Assembly: GCF_005049285.1 (NCBI RefSeq)
Contig: NZ_SOSC01000009.1
Coordinates: 1-64,000 of the forward strand
Reading direction: 5' to 3'
Source: Halorientalis salina
GTDB taxonomy: Archaea; Halobacteriota; Halobacteria; Halobacteriales; Haloarculaceae
Length of the DNA: 64,000 nt
Program-made: the position numbers and the translations under genes
In this document: positions 50,371 to 60,053 of the stretch, piece by piece
Position numbering within the stretch: the first letter of the stretch is position 1
How the letters are laid out: each line of letters starts with the position of its first letter
Notes under the pieces: generated by a model
What the model was told of the DNA's origin: nothing
The model's database searches: none
The model's input: the letters and a program-made list of their open reading frames with translations, nothing else

Positions 50371-53300
50371 CTAGGTCCGGTCGGACGCATCGTCGAGATA
50401 GGCCGCCAGCAGTTTCCGCTGTGCGTGCCGGAGGTGTTGGTGGAGCGTTGCCGAGGCGATGTCGAGCGACGCGGCGATCTCCTCGGCAGTGCTGTCGCGC
50501 GGCCAGTCGAAGTAGCCCCCGAAGTACGCCGCGTTGAGGACCGCCCGTTGCCGGTCGGTGAGGTCGTCACGCAGTTGTTCGCGCAGCCCGACGGGAGCAG
50601 TCTCCCAGCGATCGACCTCGTGTTTCGAGACCAGCGACATGTCGCCGTAGACGTCCAGTCGATCGGTGATCGTCCGGATGTCGGTGTCCCGCGGCGCCTC
50701 GACGACGACGCGGAGCGCGTCGTCCTCGGCGACCACCTCGACGGGCCTGACACCGGAGTCGATGAGCACCGATGGGATGGAGTCGGGGTACTGGATCTCG
50801 AAGACGGCAGTCTCGCCGTCGGACCGCACCAGACGGAGCCCGTCGGGCGCGAACTCGCTTTCGTTCGCAGCCGCCATGACCGCCTCCGACTCGGCACCGT
50901 TGAACGCCACGTAGTGGAGAAAGCCGCCGTTCGACGCCTCGGCCGAGCCGAGGAGTCGGCAGGTGCAGTCGAGTGTCGACGAGATGTCTGCCGTCAGCGT
51001 CCGGGGACTGGTAAGCTCGAACGTCAACTCCAGATGGCTATCCGATTCGATGAGCCGTCGGTTTCGGGTGGCGCTGATGGCGAACCCGACCATCTCGCCG
51101 AGGACCTCGAACGCCTGGATCTCCCGCTCGCTGAACGCCCCCGCGCGGTCGGCGTACACCCCGAGAACGCCGTGGACGACGTTGCCGTACGTGAGCGGGA
51201 TGACTGCAACCGACCGGAACCCGTGTTCGAGTGCGGCCTCCCGGAACGGCTCGAAGAGCGGGTCGGACTCGACGTCGTGGGTCACCGTGACGTCGCCCGT
51301 TTCGAGCGTTTTCGCCACCGGCCCGGAGCCGTCGATCCCGGGGTCGGCCGGAATCTCCACCGTCGAGAGGTACTCCGACCCCGCACCGGCCCAGGCCCGC
51401 GGCTCGACGTACTGATCGCTCGGGGGCTGGGCTCCGATGAACGCGAACCGATACAGCGGGGAGCCGGCGAGTCGCTCACAGACGGTCGCTTCGATCTCCT
51501 CGCGCGTCGCGGCCGACGCGAGCGAGCCGACGGTCTCCTGGACGAGTTCGTTGATGCGATCGAGCGTTTCGAGTTCGTCCCGCTGTGTCTCCAGCCTGGC
51601 TTTGCCGTCGCGCAGCCGCTGTTCGCGGTCCGCCCGATCGAACGCCGCCCTCACGTCCGCCGCGAACAGCCGCCCGAGTTCCAGGTCCGACTCGTCGAAC
51701 GCCGCCGGTTCGGCCGATGCGATGGAGAGCATCCCGTGTCCCTCGATCGGGAGCAACAGCGCGCTCCGGGCCGGGTCCGGATCGTCCTTCAGATCGATCT
51801 CCCGGAGGTCGTCGACGACGACCGGGTCGCCCCGTTGGTACACGTCCCCGACGAACCCTTCGTCGACCCCGTACGACGGCATTTGCGTCCGGCGGAACCG
51901 GTCGTCGTTCGTCTCCTGTGCGACGGTATCGAGGGTTTCACCCGTTTCGTCGAGCAGACGGACGCCGACGGTCTCGAACCCGAGTCGCTCCGCGGCCGCC
52001 GCCGTCCGCTCGGCGACGGCTGCTTTCGTCTCGGCCGCCATCAGCTCCTGTGAGACCTCGTGGAGGGCTCTGACCAGCTCTTCGCGCTCCTTGCGGTCGG
52101 TGATGTTCCGAACGACGCCGACCGTCCCGCCGAACGCGTCCTCGCTCGGCAGCAGTGAGAAGCGGTTCTCGACGTACAGCATCCGGCCGTCCGGCCGCTC
52201 GATGGCGTCTTCCATGGTCGCGACCGTTGCGTCGCCCGACAGGAGTTCCTGCCTGCGTCGGTCCACCGCCGCCGCGTCGAGATGACTGAACTCGTCGACG
52301 GGCTTGCCGATGATGTCCGCGCGGTCGGTGTCGAACATCTCGACGATAGCGTCGTTGACCATCGTGATCCGGTTGTCGCCGTCGGTCATGTAGACGCCGT
52401 CGTCGATCGTCTCGACCAGCGTCTCGTATTTCTCCAACTCGGACGTTCGTTTGCGCAACCGCTCTTCGCGGTCTGCTCGCTCGAACGCAGCCTTCACGTC
52501 CGCGACGAACAGCCGCCCCAGTTCGAGGTCGGTCTCGTCGAACGCCGCCGGTTCGGTCGCGGTGATCGTTATCATCCCGTACCCGTCGATCGGCAGTAAC
52601 AACGCACTCCGGACGGATTCGTACCGTCTCGCCGCGTCGGCGTCACGCACGTCGTCGACGATGACGGGTTCACCGCGCTCGTAGGCCTCACCCACGAACC
52701 CGTCACCGACCGGATACGACGGGCGCAACTCGTCGAGCCGTGCGTCGCCGGTTTCGACCGCGACCACCTCCAGAGCGCCGTCGCGCAGCAATCGCACGCC
52801 GGTCGTCGCGGCGTCGAAATGGGTGCCGATAACGCCCGCTGCCGTCACCGCGACCTCCGTCACCGTTTCGGCGTCCATCAGTTTGCGACTCCCCTCGTGG
52901 AGGCTCTCGAACAGCCCCAGGCGCTCCTTGCGGTCGCTGATGTCCCGTATCAATCCCAGCGCCCCGAGTTCGTCGCCGAGGGGGATGAACCGAACCTCGA
53001 TGGGGAACGCCTCGCCGCAGGCGTCGACCGCCCGCCCCTCGATCGTCGCGACGGTCCCCCCGTCACGTTCGGCCAGTTCCCGCCGGACGCGGGTTCCCTT
53101 CGCGGCCGTCCCCTCGGAAACGAACTCCGAGAGGTGGGTACCCAGTGCCGCCTCGCGGTCGAGCCCGAACATCGAGGCGAAGGCCTCGTTGGCCTCTCGC
53201 ACCCGCATGTCGTCGTCCACGACGTACATCGCGTCGCCGATCTCCTCGATGAGTCGCTCGTACCGTTCGAGGTCCTCCTCGCGGCGTTTTCGCTCGGTGA

Positions 53301-54087
53301 TGTCCGTCACGAACCCCTCGAGTACCTCCACCCCGGCTTCGGTTTCGACGCACCGCCCCTGTTCCCAGACCCACCGTTCGGTCCCCTCGCTCGTGATGAT
53401 CCGGTACGTGACCGTAAACGGTTCGTCCGCGTCGATAGCCCGCTGGATACGCCCCCAGAGCCGGTGGCGGTCCTCGGGGTGGACAACGTCCGTTCCCCAC
53501 GAAACCGCAGCGGTTTCGAGCGCCTCGGAGTCGTACCCCGTTAACTCCCCACAGCCTTCGCTGACGAACTCGACGGGCCAGCTCGGTTCGTTCCGACACC
53601 GATACATCATCCCCGGAACGTTGGCCACGAGCGTCGAGAACCGGCGCTCCCGTTCTCGGCTCCGCCGCTGAGCTTCCAGCAACTCCGAGATGTCCCGAGC
53701 CGTCCCGACCATCCCCCAGACGGTTCCGTCCTCGTCGGTCAGCGGCGAGGCGGTGAACTCGTGGGGGATGCGTTCGCCGGCTTTCGTCAGCAGCGGCGCT
53801 TCGAGCGTGACCTCCTCGCCGGCAGCGACCGTCGCCAGCGCCTCCGTCGCCTCGGACTCGTACTCGTCGGGGATGATATCGAACTCGTGTAACTCCGCGA
53901 TCTCCGCGTCGGTGTACCCGGTCACCTCGGGAAACCGGTCGTTCCAGTCGACGAACCGCCCCCGTCGGTCCACCACGTAGAGGAGGTCCGAGATCGCGTC
54001 GAGAACCTCTCCGCTCAGGTCGTCACCCTCCGGCCACTCCGCTCGACTGTCCTCGTCGAGGAACCAGCTCCCGGTCGTGTTACTCAT
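50371..54087 (-). CDS. PAS/GAF sensor-regulator with bacterio-opsin-activator HTH domain
   Basis: A 1238-residue cytoplasmic regulator. In order: PAS (about 25-135), PAS (145-270), PAS (275-390), GAF (395-530), PAS (540-655), GAF (665-800), GAF (815-985), a Bat-type middle domain (1000-1160), and a C-terminal HTH_10 (RQRAVLNAAYFGGYFDWPRD, AEEIAASLDIASATLHQHLR). The first two GAF domains are close copies (YPVGDGFVGEAYERGEPVIV and YGVDEGFVGDVYQRGDPVVV). There is no kinase core; output is probably direct DNA binding. The input is unknown: redox, light or a small molecule would fit. It lies between prefoldin and the L37Ae cluster. Confidence 0.88.
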   Translation of the reverse strand: MSNTTGSWFLDEDSRAEWPEGDDLSGEVLDAISDLLYVVDRRGRFVDWNDRFPEVTGYTDAEIAELHEFDIIPDEYESEATEALATVAAGEEVTLEAPLLTKAGERIPHEFTASPLTDEDGTVWGMVGTARDISELLEAQRRSRERERRFSTLVANVPGMMYRCRNEPSWPVEFVSEGCGELTGYDSEALETAAVSWGTDVVHPEDRHRLWGRIQRAIDADEPFTVTYRIITSEGTERWVWEQGRCVETEAGVEVLEGFVTDITERKRREEDLERYERLIEEIGDAMYVVDDDMRVREANEAFASMFGLDREAALGTHLSEFVSEGTAAKGTRVRRELAERDGGTVATIEGRAVDACGEAFPIEVRFIPLGDELGALGLIRDISDRKERLGLFESLHEGSRKLMDAETVTEVAVTAAGVIGTHFDAATTGVRLLRDGALEVVAVETGDARLDELRPSYPVGDGFVGEAYERGEPVIVDDVRDADAARRYESVRSALLLPIDGYGMITITATEPAAFDETDLELGRLFVADVKAAFERADREERLRKRTSELEKYETLVETIDDGVYMTDGDNRITMVNDAIVEMFDTDRADIIGKPVDEFSHLDAAAVDRRRQELLSGDATVATMEDAIERPDGRMLYVENRFSLLPSEDAFGGTVGVVRNITDRKEREELVRALHEVSQELMAAETKAAVAERTAAAAERLGFETVGVRLLDETGETLDTVAQETNDDRFRRTQMPSYGVDEGFVGDVYQRGDPVVVDDLREIDLKDDPDPARSALLLPIEGHGMLSIASAEPAAFDESDLELGRLFAADVRAAFDRADREQRLRDGKARLETQRDELETLDRINELVQETVGSLASAATREEIEATVCERLAGSPLYRFAFIGAQPPSDQYVEPRAWAGAGSEYLSTVEIPADPGIDGSGPVAKTLETGDVTVTHDVESDPLFEPFREAALEHGFRSVAVIPLTYGNVVHGVLGVYADRAGAFSEREIQAFEVLGEMVGFAISATRNRRLIESDSHLELTFELTSPRTLTADISSTLDCTCRLLGSAEASNGGFLHYVAFNGAESEAVMAAANESEFAPDGLRLVRSDGETAVFEIQYPDSIPSVLIDSGVRPVEVVAEDDALRVVVEAPRDTDIRTITDRLDVYGDMSLVSKHEVDRWETAPVGLREQLRDDLTDRQRAVLNAAYFGGYFDWPRDSTAEEIAASLDIASATLHQHLRHAQRKLLAAYLDDASDRT

Positions 54088-54156
54088 AGAAGACTCCCAC
54101 CATCGTCCCTGTCAGTACACCGGTCGACCCTGAAGGAAATAAGCGTACTGCCGTTG

Positions 54157-54402
54157 TCAGTTACTACACCGTTCGGCGACCGACACCAGCGTCAGCCAGG
54201 TGTTGACGCCGGCCCGGAGCGCCACGAGGTCCTCGGCCAGCACCGTCAGTTCGACCAGACACCCGTCGCGCGAGATGGTCGCTTTCGTCCGGTCGCCGGA
54301 TATCTCGCCGATCTCCTGTCGGACGCTGCGTTCGACGATCCGCGCGCGCTCGCCGTCGTCGTACTCGAACTCCAGAACGGCGTCGTGGACCGCCTCCGGC
54401 AC
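54157..54402 (-). CDS. pcc1: KEOPS complex subunit Pcc1
   Basis: An 81-residue protein with the Pcc1 pattern: AVLEFEYDDGERARIVERSV, KATISRDGCLVELTVLAEDL and VALRAGVNTWLTLVSVAER. KEOPS makes N6-threonylcarbamoyl adenosine on tRNAs; Pcc1 is the dimerising subunit. GTG 54402 lies 2 nt after the rpoP stop, so the genes are coupled. rpl37ae-rpoP-pcc1 is a common archaeal order. Confidence 0.92.
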   Translation of the reverse strand: MPEAVHDAVLEFEYDDGERARIVERSVRQEIGEISGDRTKATISRDGCLVELTVLAEDLVALRAGVNTWLTLVSVAERCSN

Positions 54403-54404
54403 CG

Positions 54405-54539
54405 TTAGTTCACGTCGATCTCTTTGACGTCGCGGCTCCGCTCTTTCAGCAGGACGCGGTGTCCGCAGTACGGACAGCGGACGCCGCCGTAGCTATCCAA
54501 CTCGACGTCGCGCTTGCATCGGGAACACTTGTAGCTCAT
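54405..54539 (-). CDS. rpoP: DNA-directed RNA polymerase subunit P (Rpb12-like)
   Basis: A 44-residue zinc-binding protein ([20 protein letters not shown], then [12 protein letters not shown]), with CxxC pairs at residues 5-8 and 22-25. It is a structural subunit of archaeal RNA polymerase. Shorter than most genes called automatically, but start, zinc motifs and its place between L37Ae and Pcc1 are unambiguous. Confidence 0.96.
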   Translation of the reverse strand: MSYKCSRCKRDVELDSYGGVRCPYCGHRVLLKERSRDVKEIDVN

Positions 54540-54565
54540 AGCTGTGAGATAACGACGGCGATCAC

Positions 54566-54841
54566 TTAGTCTTCGTCCTCGGCGAGTGCCGCGCGGATCG
54601 AGCGCGTCACCGTCTTGCCACCGGGCGTCTCCGGCCGGTAGGTGCCGCCGGCGAACTTGTAGTCGCAGTAACCACACTGCCAGATACCGGTTCCCTGGCG
54701 CTCGACGCTGTCTTTGCCGCACTCGGGACACTCGTGTTCGTCCCGCATGTCCTTCTCGATCTCCGCGACGCGGCGGCGGGCGACACGACCGTAGCGAGCG
54801 CCGAACCGACCCGCGCTCCCCGTGCGTTCGTCTGTAGCCAT
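54566..54841 (-). CDS. rpl37ae: 50S ribosomal protein L37Ae (eL43)
   Basis: A 91-residue protein: [20 protein letters not shown], the zinc ribbon [19 protein letters not shown] with a second CGYC, and [14 protein letters not shown]. It is part of the large ribosomal subunit. First gene of the L37Ae-rpoP-pcc1 operon; 26 nt separate it from rpoP. Confidence 0.96.
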   Translation of the reverse strand: MATDERTGSAGRFGARYGRVARRRVAEIEKDMRDEHECPECGKDSVERQGTGIWQCGYCDYKFAGGTYRPETPGGKTVTRSIRAALAEDED

Positions 54842-54898
54842 AGTACCGTACCATCGACAGGGCGTGTGTTTAAACCCTGCGAGTTCTGCCCGACGGAG

Positions 54899-55624
54899 TC
54901 ACTCTTTCAGTCCGGCCTCGGTGAGCGCCTCGTTGATGTCCTCGCGCACTCGTTCGCCGAGTTCGCGGTCGCCCGCGGTCGTCACCACGCGGTTCTCCTG
55001 GACGCTGGAGCCGTCGCGGATGAGCATGCGGACGTTCCCGTTGGCGTCGGCCCGCGTCGCCTTCGCCCGGACGCCCGTCCGCGACCCCGAGCCGCCGGCG
55101 TCGATGGGACCCGGAATGATCTTCTTGACGTGGGGATGGCTGGCCACCGTCTCCAGGGCCTGTTTCCCGGCGCGCTCGCCGATGAGCGTGGTGTGTGAGC
55201 CGCCGAGCTTCTCGGCCATCGATCCCTCGACGACCTCCAGTGCGGGCTGGCCCCGCCGCTCGATGACCGCGGTCACGGGGTCCTCGGCCTCGACGCGGTA
55301 GAACTCGTAGTGGAGTTGGCCCCGAACGGCCCGCAACACCTCCCGGTCGCCGGTGGCGTACACCTCCTCGGGGCGTTTGCGCCGCACCTCGTCGGCGACG
55401 AGGCCGGCGAAGTTGCGCAGTTCGATCACGTCCGACTCGCCGTCCGCCTGTTCGGGCGTCGTCGTCACCGTCCGCGCGCTGACGGTCTCGTCTTCGAACA
55501 GCGCCGTCACGGTCGCCCGTTCCCGAGCCAGGTCCAGCACCACGGTGTCGGCGTTTTCGGTCCGACAGACCAGGCAGTAATCGCCCGGTCTGTCGAGTTT
55601 GGACCCGCAATGCCGACACTCCAT
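54899..55624 (-). CDS. DUF2103 family protein
   Basis: A 241-residue archaeal protein. An N-terminal zinc ribbon (CRHC near 3-6 and CLVC near 17-20) is followed by the DUF2103 core: EGSMAEKLGGSHTTLIGERA, VASHPHVKKIIPGPIDAGGS and RTGVRAKATRADANGNVRML. These resemble metal- or nucleic-acid-binding proteins, but the role is not known. Lies between truD and rpl37ae on the same strand, probably co-transcribed with truD. Confidence 0.87.
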   Translation of the reverse strand: MECRHCGSKLDRPGDYCLVCRTENADTVVLDLARERATVTALFEDETVSARTVTTTPEQADGESDVIELRNFAGLVADEVRRKRPEEVYATGDREVLRAVRGQLHYEFYRVEAEDPVTAVIERRGQPALEVVEGSMAEKLGGSHTTLIGERAGKQALETVASHPHVKKIIPGPIDAGGSGSRTGVRAKATRADANGNVRMLIRDGSSVQENRVVTTAGDRELGERVREDINEALTEAGLKE

Positions 55625-55669
55625 GTCCCGCTTTCGGGCCGACGCCCGGATAAGCGAGGCGGTTCGAGG

Positions 55670-57019
55670 TTACCCGAGCGCTTCGGGGTCGGTCTTCAGG
55701 AACTCCCGCATCAGCACCGTCGCGTAGCTCCCCTTGGGCAACTGGAACGAGAAGGTGAGCGGGTCCCGGTCGACCGTCAGCGCGGTTCGGACCATGATCG
55801 CTCGGCGCGTCCCCGTCGAGTGGAACTCCTCCGGCAGGTCGAAGGCCGCGGGTTCGAGTCCCATCTCGGCCAGGACCTCGCGTTCGATCGCTCCGGGTTC
55901 GCCGTCGCCCAGATCCGTCTCGGTCCCCACGAGCGGTGCGGTGACGAACGCCCGGCCGCGCTCGCAGTGGCGCGCGACCGTGTCGACCCGGCCCTCGTCG
56001 ACGCGCTGGAGTCGGTCGGTGTCGGGCAGGGGAAATTCCTCGGGCGCGTCCCGGTCGGCGAAACAGACCACGTCGCCGGCGACGGGGCGGTCGAATGGGA
56101 GGCCCCGTTCCAGTCGCTCCGAGAGGATTCGGTTGAACACGTACGACTGGGCGGCGTTGACGAACAACTGCTGGAGGTTCGTCGGCAACCGCTCCAGTGC
56201 GTCCCGGAAGTCCTCGGGCTCCTCGCCCCCGTTCTCAGCCAACTGGTGACACATAGAGCGCTCGTACCGCAACCACCCCGGGAGCTCGTCGAGCGTGCCC
56301 TGCCAGTCGCGAGTCTCCTCCGCGTACGCGCGGGCCGCCTGGGTTTCCTCGGGTTCGCGCTCCGACGGACTGCCTACGTAGGCAAGTACTGCGTCCTCCC
56401 AGTTGCCCCGGACGATTTCGAGGCCGACCTCGTGGGTAACCGGGCGCTTGCTGCCGAACCGCTGCTGGCCGAAGTAGTTCGGGACCGCGACGGTCGCTTG
56501 CTGGTCGTCGGGGTCCTCACCCCCGAACGCGCGCAGGTCGGCGGTGATGGGTTCGGCGTTGTCGGGACTGGTCGGGTCGCGGACGACCACCTCGAAGGCG
56601 TTGCCGGCGAGGTCGCCGAAGAGGATGGGGCGACCGGTCCGACCCAGGACGGAGACGTCGGCGTCCGAGAGGGCCACGTCGGCCACGGCGTCGGGGTCGG
56701 CGCTCTTGACGGAGAACAGCTGGGTCGTGACGGCGTGTTTGTCCTTCGTGCCGGCCCAGGAGACGCGTTCACGGCTGATCTCCAGTTTGTCGGAGAGCGC
56801 GCTGGCGAAGTCGTTGGTGTCCCAGCCGCGCAGGGTCGCCCGCAGGAGGACGTGCGGGTACGAGCCGGGATCGGCGTCGACCGGTTCGGGGTCGAACGCT
56901 TCGAGTTCCTCGACGCGGAAGTCGGCTGGCGACTCCCGGAGGTGCCCGCCCACGCCGTCGGGCTCGCTGACGTAGTACTCCATCCCCACGGCCTGCTCGA
57001 CGGGCTGTGCCTCGCGCAT
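55670..57019 (-). CDS. truD: tRNA pseudouridine(13) synthase TruD
   Basis: A 449-residue pseudouridine synthase. The catalytic Asp is in [17 protein letters not shown]. Further family segments are [39 protein letters not shown] and [19 protein letters not shown]. It modifies U13 of tRNAs, and archaeal relatives also U35. ATG 57019 ([19 protein letters not shown]) is preferred over GTG 57037, which adds only six residues. Confidence 0.93.
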   Translation of the reverse strand: MREAQPVEQAVGMEYYVSEPDGVGGHLRESPADFRVEELEAFDPEPVDADPGSYPHVLLRATLRGWDTNDFASALSDKLEISRERVSWAGTKDKHAVTTQLFSVKSADPDAVADVALSDADVSVLGRTGRPILFGDLAGNAFEVVVRDPTSPDNAEPITADLRAFGGEDPDDQQATVAVPNYFGQQRFGSKRPVTHEVGLEIVRGNWEDAVLAYVGSPSEREPEETQAARAYAEETRDWQGTLDELPGWLRYERSMCHQLAENGGEEPEDFRDALERLPTNLQQLFVNAAQSYVFNRILSERLERGLPFDRPVAGDVVCFADRDAPEEFPLPDTDRLQRVDEGRVDTVARHCERGRAFVTAPLVGTETDLGDGEPGAIEREVLAEMGLEPAAFDLPEEFHSTGTRRAIMVRTALTVDRDPLTFSFQLPKGSYATVLMREFLKTDPEALG

Positions 57020-57255
57020 CAGCCGGCCACCGTCCACTGATTCATCGCCCCGGCGTTCGGGCCGGTCGCATAAAAGGCTGGAGATCCGTCCCGCCAGGGC
57101 GGCGATGCAGCGGCACTGGCTGCCGGTATCGACAGCCAGTCCTGAATCGTGAGAACAAGTAACGCCTTTTTGGTTATGGGCATCGTCCGTTCAGATGTAG
57201 AGGGACACATCGTCGATCGACGCATCGAGCGGCAATCAGCGAATTCAACGGAGCA

Positions 57256-58476
57256 ATGATGGACATCAGGGATATCGTTTCGACTGACTACGTAGCATTT
57301 CAAGCCGACCAGCGCGTCTCGAAGCTCGTGGGGGCATTCGACGATCCGGACGTGAGAGGCGTGGTCGTGACCAACGACGGGGAGTACGAGGGGGTCGTCA
57401 CTCGCCGCCAGCTGGCCGCCTCCCAGCACCAGCCCGAGGAGAAGGTCCAGTCGCTCGTCTGGTCAGTCCCCCGGCTCGCACCCGGCGAGGACATCCGCGA
57501 GGTGGCCCGGCTCATGATCGACAGCGACTCGAAGGTGTTGCCGGTGTTCGAGGGCGAGAACCTGGTGGGCGTCGTCACCGCCGCCGATATCATCGAGAAG
57601 GTCAAACCCAACCTCTCGGAAGCGACGGTCGACCAGGCGGCCACCGACGACCTCGTCACCGTCGAACCGGCGACCACCTTCGGCGAGGCCATCCACGAGA
57701 TGCGCGAACACCGCATCACGCACCTGCCGGTCGTGGAGGACGGGGACGTTGCGGGCATCGTCAGCCTGTACGACGTCGTCGGCCTCGCCGCCCGGTCGAT
57801 CGAGCAGAGCCAGGGCGGCAACGCCGGCGGCTTCGACGGCCACGGCGGCACCGGGTCCAGTGGCGGATTCCGCTCACACGGCGGCTTCGGAGCGCGTGAC
57901 GGCGAGCGCGATCGGATGCTCGACCTCCCGGTCCGGGACGTGATGGTCTCGCCAGTTCGGACGATCGAGCGCGAAGCGACGCTCGAAACGGCCGTCGAGG
58001 AGATGGACGAGGTGAACGGCTCCGCGCTCGTCGTCGTCGACGGCGACGAGCCGACCGGGATCGTCACCAATACCGACGTACTGGACTCGCTGACCTGGGG
58101 CGTGGAGGGCTCCCGTGCCGTCGAAATCTACGGCGCGGACTACCTCGACGACATGAGCTACGAGGACGTCAAATCGGTCGTCGACGACCTCGACGGCCGG
58201 GACAGCGGGATGAGCGTCCTCGACGCGAAAGTCCACCTCCACCAGCACGACGAGAAACTGCGAGGGACGCCCCTGCTGATGGCGCGCATCAGGCTCTACA
58301 CCGACGACGGCCTGTTCATGGCCAGCGGCGAGGGGTACGGCGCGAAGGCAGCCATCGGCGAGGCCCGCGAGACGCTCGAACGCCGCATCCGCGACAACAA
58401 GACCTACGGCCAGTCGAAGAAACATCCCGACGAGGCCTACTGGCACAAGCGGTTCGGCTGGATGCTCGAAGAGTGA
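57256..58476 (+). CDS. Four-CBS-domain protein with C-terminal RaiA/HPF-like domain
   Basis: A 406-residue protein. CBS domains at about 1-60, 63-120, 123-182 and 223-285 (for example VLPVFEGENLVGVVTAADII, THLPVVEDGDVAGIVSLYDV), with a Gly-rich linker at 185-215. The last about 115 residues (SVLDAKVHLHQHDEKLRGTP, GLFMASGEGYGAKAAIGEAR, ETLERRIRDNKTYGQSKKH) match the ribosome hibernation factor RaiA/HPF pattern. CBS domains sense adenosine nucleotides, so an energy-controlled ribosome-binding protein is inferred. ATG 57256 has ggag 5 nt upstream. Confidence 0.8.
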   Translation: MMDIRDIVSTDYVAFQADQRVSKLVGAFDDPDVRGVVVTNDGEYEGVVTRRQLAASQHQPEEKVQSLVWSVPRLAPGEDIREVARLMIDSDSKVLPVFEGENLVGVVTAADIIEKVKPNLSEATVDQAATDDLVTVEPATTFGEAIHEMREHRITHLPVVEDGDVAGIVSLYDVVGLAARSIEQSQGGNAGGFDGHGGTGSSGGFRSHGGFGARDGERDRMLDLPVRDVMVSPVRTIEREATLETAVEEMDEVNGSALVVVDGDEPTGIVTNTDVLDSLTWGVEGSRAVEIYGADYLDDMSYEDVKSVVDDLDGRDSGMSVLDAKVHLHQHDEKLRGTPLLMARIRLYTDDGLFMASGEGYGAKAAIGEARETLERRIRDNKTYGQSKKHPDEAYWHKRFGWMLEE

Positions 58477-58479
58477 CGG

Positions 58480-58923
58480 TTACGTCGCCTCGGCGGCGTT
58501 GACCACGACGACCGGAACCGGTGCCGAGCGGATGACTTTTTCCGTGACGCTGCCGATTATCTCCCGTTCGTCCCCGGTTCGACCGGCGGTCGCCATGACC
58601 ACGATATCGATGTCGTGCTCGTCGACGTAATCGAGGATGGCTTCGTGGGGAATACCCAGGTCGACCGACGATTCGACGCCGTCGATACCCGCCGTTTGGG
58701 CCCGCTCGACGACCTCGTCGACGGCTCCACGCCCCGCGTCTTCGAGCCGTCCGTACATGTCGGTGTCAGTGAAATCGTCGATCGTCTCGGCCATCTGTAC
58801 CGACTCGATCACGTAGTAGGTGTGCAAGTCGGCGTCGTAGCGCTCGGCGAGTTCGATCGCGTGTTCGATAGCGATAGCTGACCCGTCAGATCCGTCCGTC
58901 GGAACGAACACAGAGTCGTACAT
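58480..58923 (-). CDS. Universal stress protein (UspA family)
   Basis: A 147-residue single Usp domain: MYDSVFVPTDGSDGSAIAIE, DIDIVVMATAGRTGDEREI, GSVTEKVIRSAPVPVVVV. The nucleotide-binding motif Gx2Gx9G(S/T) is modified, so ATP binding is uncertain. It converges with the CBS gene with only 3 bp between them. ATG 58923 is chosen over TTG 58929. Confidence 0.9.
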   Translation of the reverse strand: MYDSVFVPTDGSDGSAIAIEHAIELAERYDADLHTYYVIESVQMAETIDDFTDTDMYGRLEDAGRGAVDEVVERAQTAGIDGVESSVDLGIPHEAILDYVDEHDIDIVVMATAGRTGDEREIIGSVTEKVIRSAPVPVVVVNAAEAT

Positions 58924-59004
58924 ATCCAACTCGGCTCTCCGGTCGCCCCTTGCAGCGTCTGTCGTTTATCCCCCGGGGTCACTTCGACTCCCGATATCGA
59001 CGGA

Positions 59005-59343
59005 TTAGAACAGCGACAGTTCGCCGGTCACGCGGTCGACCGCGTCCTCGTCACCGGGCCCGACGGCCAGCGTCGTCACGGTTCCCGGCTCCAGTTGCGT
59101 GTGGCCGGCGTCCCGGACGACGGCGTTGGGGAGCCCCTCGCGTTCGGCCTTGTCGGCGAGTTCGAACAGTTGCTGTTCGCTCTCGCCTTTCAGGACGACT
59201 TTCTTCTGACCGCCGCCCTTCCAGGCGCGTCTGGTCTTCGTCGAGGTGTCCTCGTATGCCGACAGCGACGCGTGGGCGACCTGGGCGGCGAGTTTCCCCT
59301 GTCCCATCGGAATGTCGGTGCGAGCGACGATTGCCTGTTTCAT
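59005..59343 (-). CDS. pth: Peptidyl-tRNA hydrolase (Pth2 type)
   Basis: A 112-residue enzyme, the archaeal/eukaryotic Pth2 fold: [51 protein letters not shown] and [20 protein letters not shown] with GPG. It frees peptidyl-tRNAs dropped by the ribosome. The family start [10 protein letters not shown] fixes ATG 59343 and excludes upstream in-frame extensions. Confidence 0.95.
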   Translation of the reverse strand: MKQAIVARTDIPMGQGKLAAQVAHASLSAYEDTSTKTRRAWKGGGQKKVVLKGESEQQLFELADKAEREGLPNAVVRDAGHTQLEPGTVTTLAVGPGDEDAVDRVTGELSLF

Positions 59344-59439
59344 ACCCCAACGGAGCGGACCGCAGACCATAGGTCTGACCGTTGTCGCCGCTCGCCCGGA
59401 CCCGGATACTTTTAGACCGGTGGCCCCGGTGGTTCTGGT

Positions 59440-60030
59440 ATGATCCTCTCGGACGCGGACATTCTCGAACGGTTGGAGAAGGGGGACCTGGTCATCGACC
59501 CCCTCTCGGACCCCGAGATCCAGGTGCAGCCGGCCAGCGTCGACCTCCGACTGGGGCGGGAGTTCCTGGAGTTCCAGCACGCCAACATCCCGTGTATTCA
59601 CCCCAACAGCGAGCAGGAAGTCGACGAGTACGTCGACGAGACCTACGTCGAGGAGGGCGACGAGTTCATCCTCCACCCCGGCGACTTCGTCCTCGGGACG
59701 ACCGTCGAGACCGTGGAGATTCCGCCGGACCTCATCGCCCACGTCGAAGGTCGCTCGTCACTCGGTCGGCTCGCCATCGTCGTCCACGCCACGGCCGGCC
59801 TGTGCGACCCCGGGTACAAGGGCCAGATCACGCTCGAACTCTCGAACCTCGGGACCGCGCCGGTCGCACTGACCCCCGGCATGCGCATCTCACAGCTCAC
59901 GTTCACCGAGCTCAAGACGCCGGCGGACCGGCCGTATGGGGAGGAACGCGGCTCGAAGTACCAGAACCAGTCGGGCCCGCAGGCCTCGAAGATCCAGGGC
60001 GACCACGAGTTCCACGGGGACCAGAAATGA
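59440..60030 (+). CDS. dcd: dCTP deaminase
   Basis: A 196-residue trimeric enzyme of the dUTPase superfamily. Active-site segments: [38 protein letters not shown] (catalytic Glu in ATAG-related region), [12 protein letters not shown]. It deaminates dCTP to dUTP for dTMP synthesis; some archaeal forms also hydrolyse dUTP. A ctttta TATA is about 25-30 nt upstream of ATG 59440. Its TGA overlaps an ATG at 60027. Confidence 0.93.
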   Translation: MILSDADILERLEKGDLVIDPLSDPEIQVQPASVDLRLGREFLEFQHANIPCIHPNSEQEVDEYVDETYVEEGDEFILHPGDFVLGTTVETVEIPPDLIAHVEGRSSLGRLAIVVHATAGLCDPGYKGQITLELSNLGTAPVALTPGMRISQLTFTELKTPADRPYGEERGSKYQNQSGPQASKIQGDHEFHGDQK

Positions 60031-60053
60031 TCCGGGACGGGGGGACGGCATGA
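60027..60053 (+). other. 8-codon bridging ORF between dcd and the ThiR-like gene
   Basis: ATG 60027 overlaps the dcd stop (ATGA). The frame MIRDGGTA ends in TGA 60051-60053, overlapping ATG 60050 of the next gene (ATGA). It has the same geometry and the same number of codons as the bridge at 3184-3210. Whether it is translated is unknown. Confidence 0.3.

Noticed and set aside
57020-57255. Possible small RNA or gene upstream of the CBS protein
   Set aside because: A T5 run and a short palindrome (gcctttttggttatgggc region) are present, but no recognisable RNA structure or ORF.
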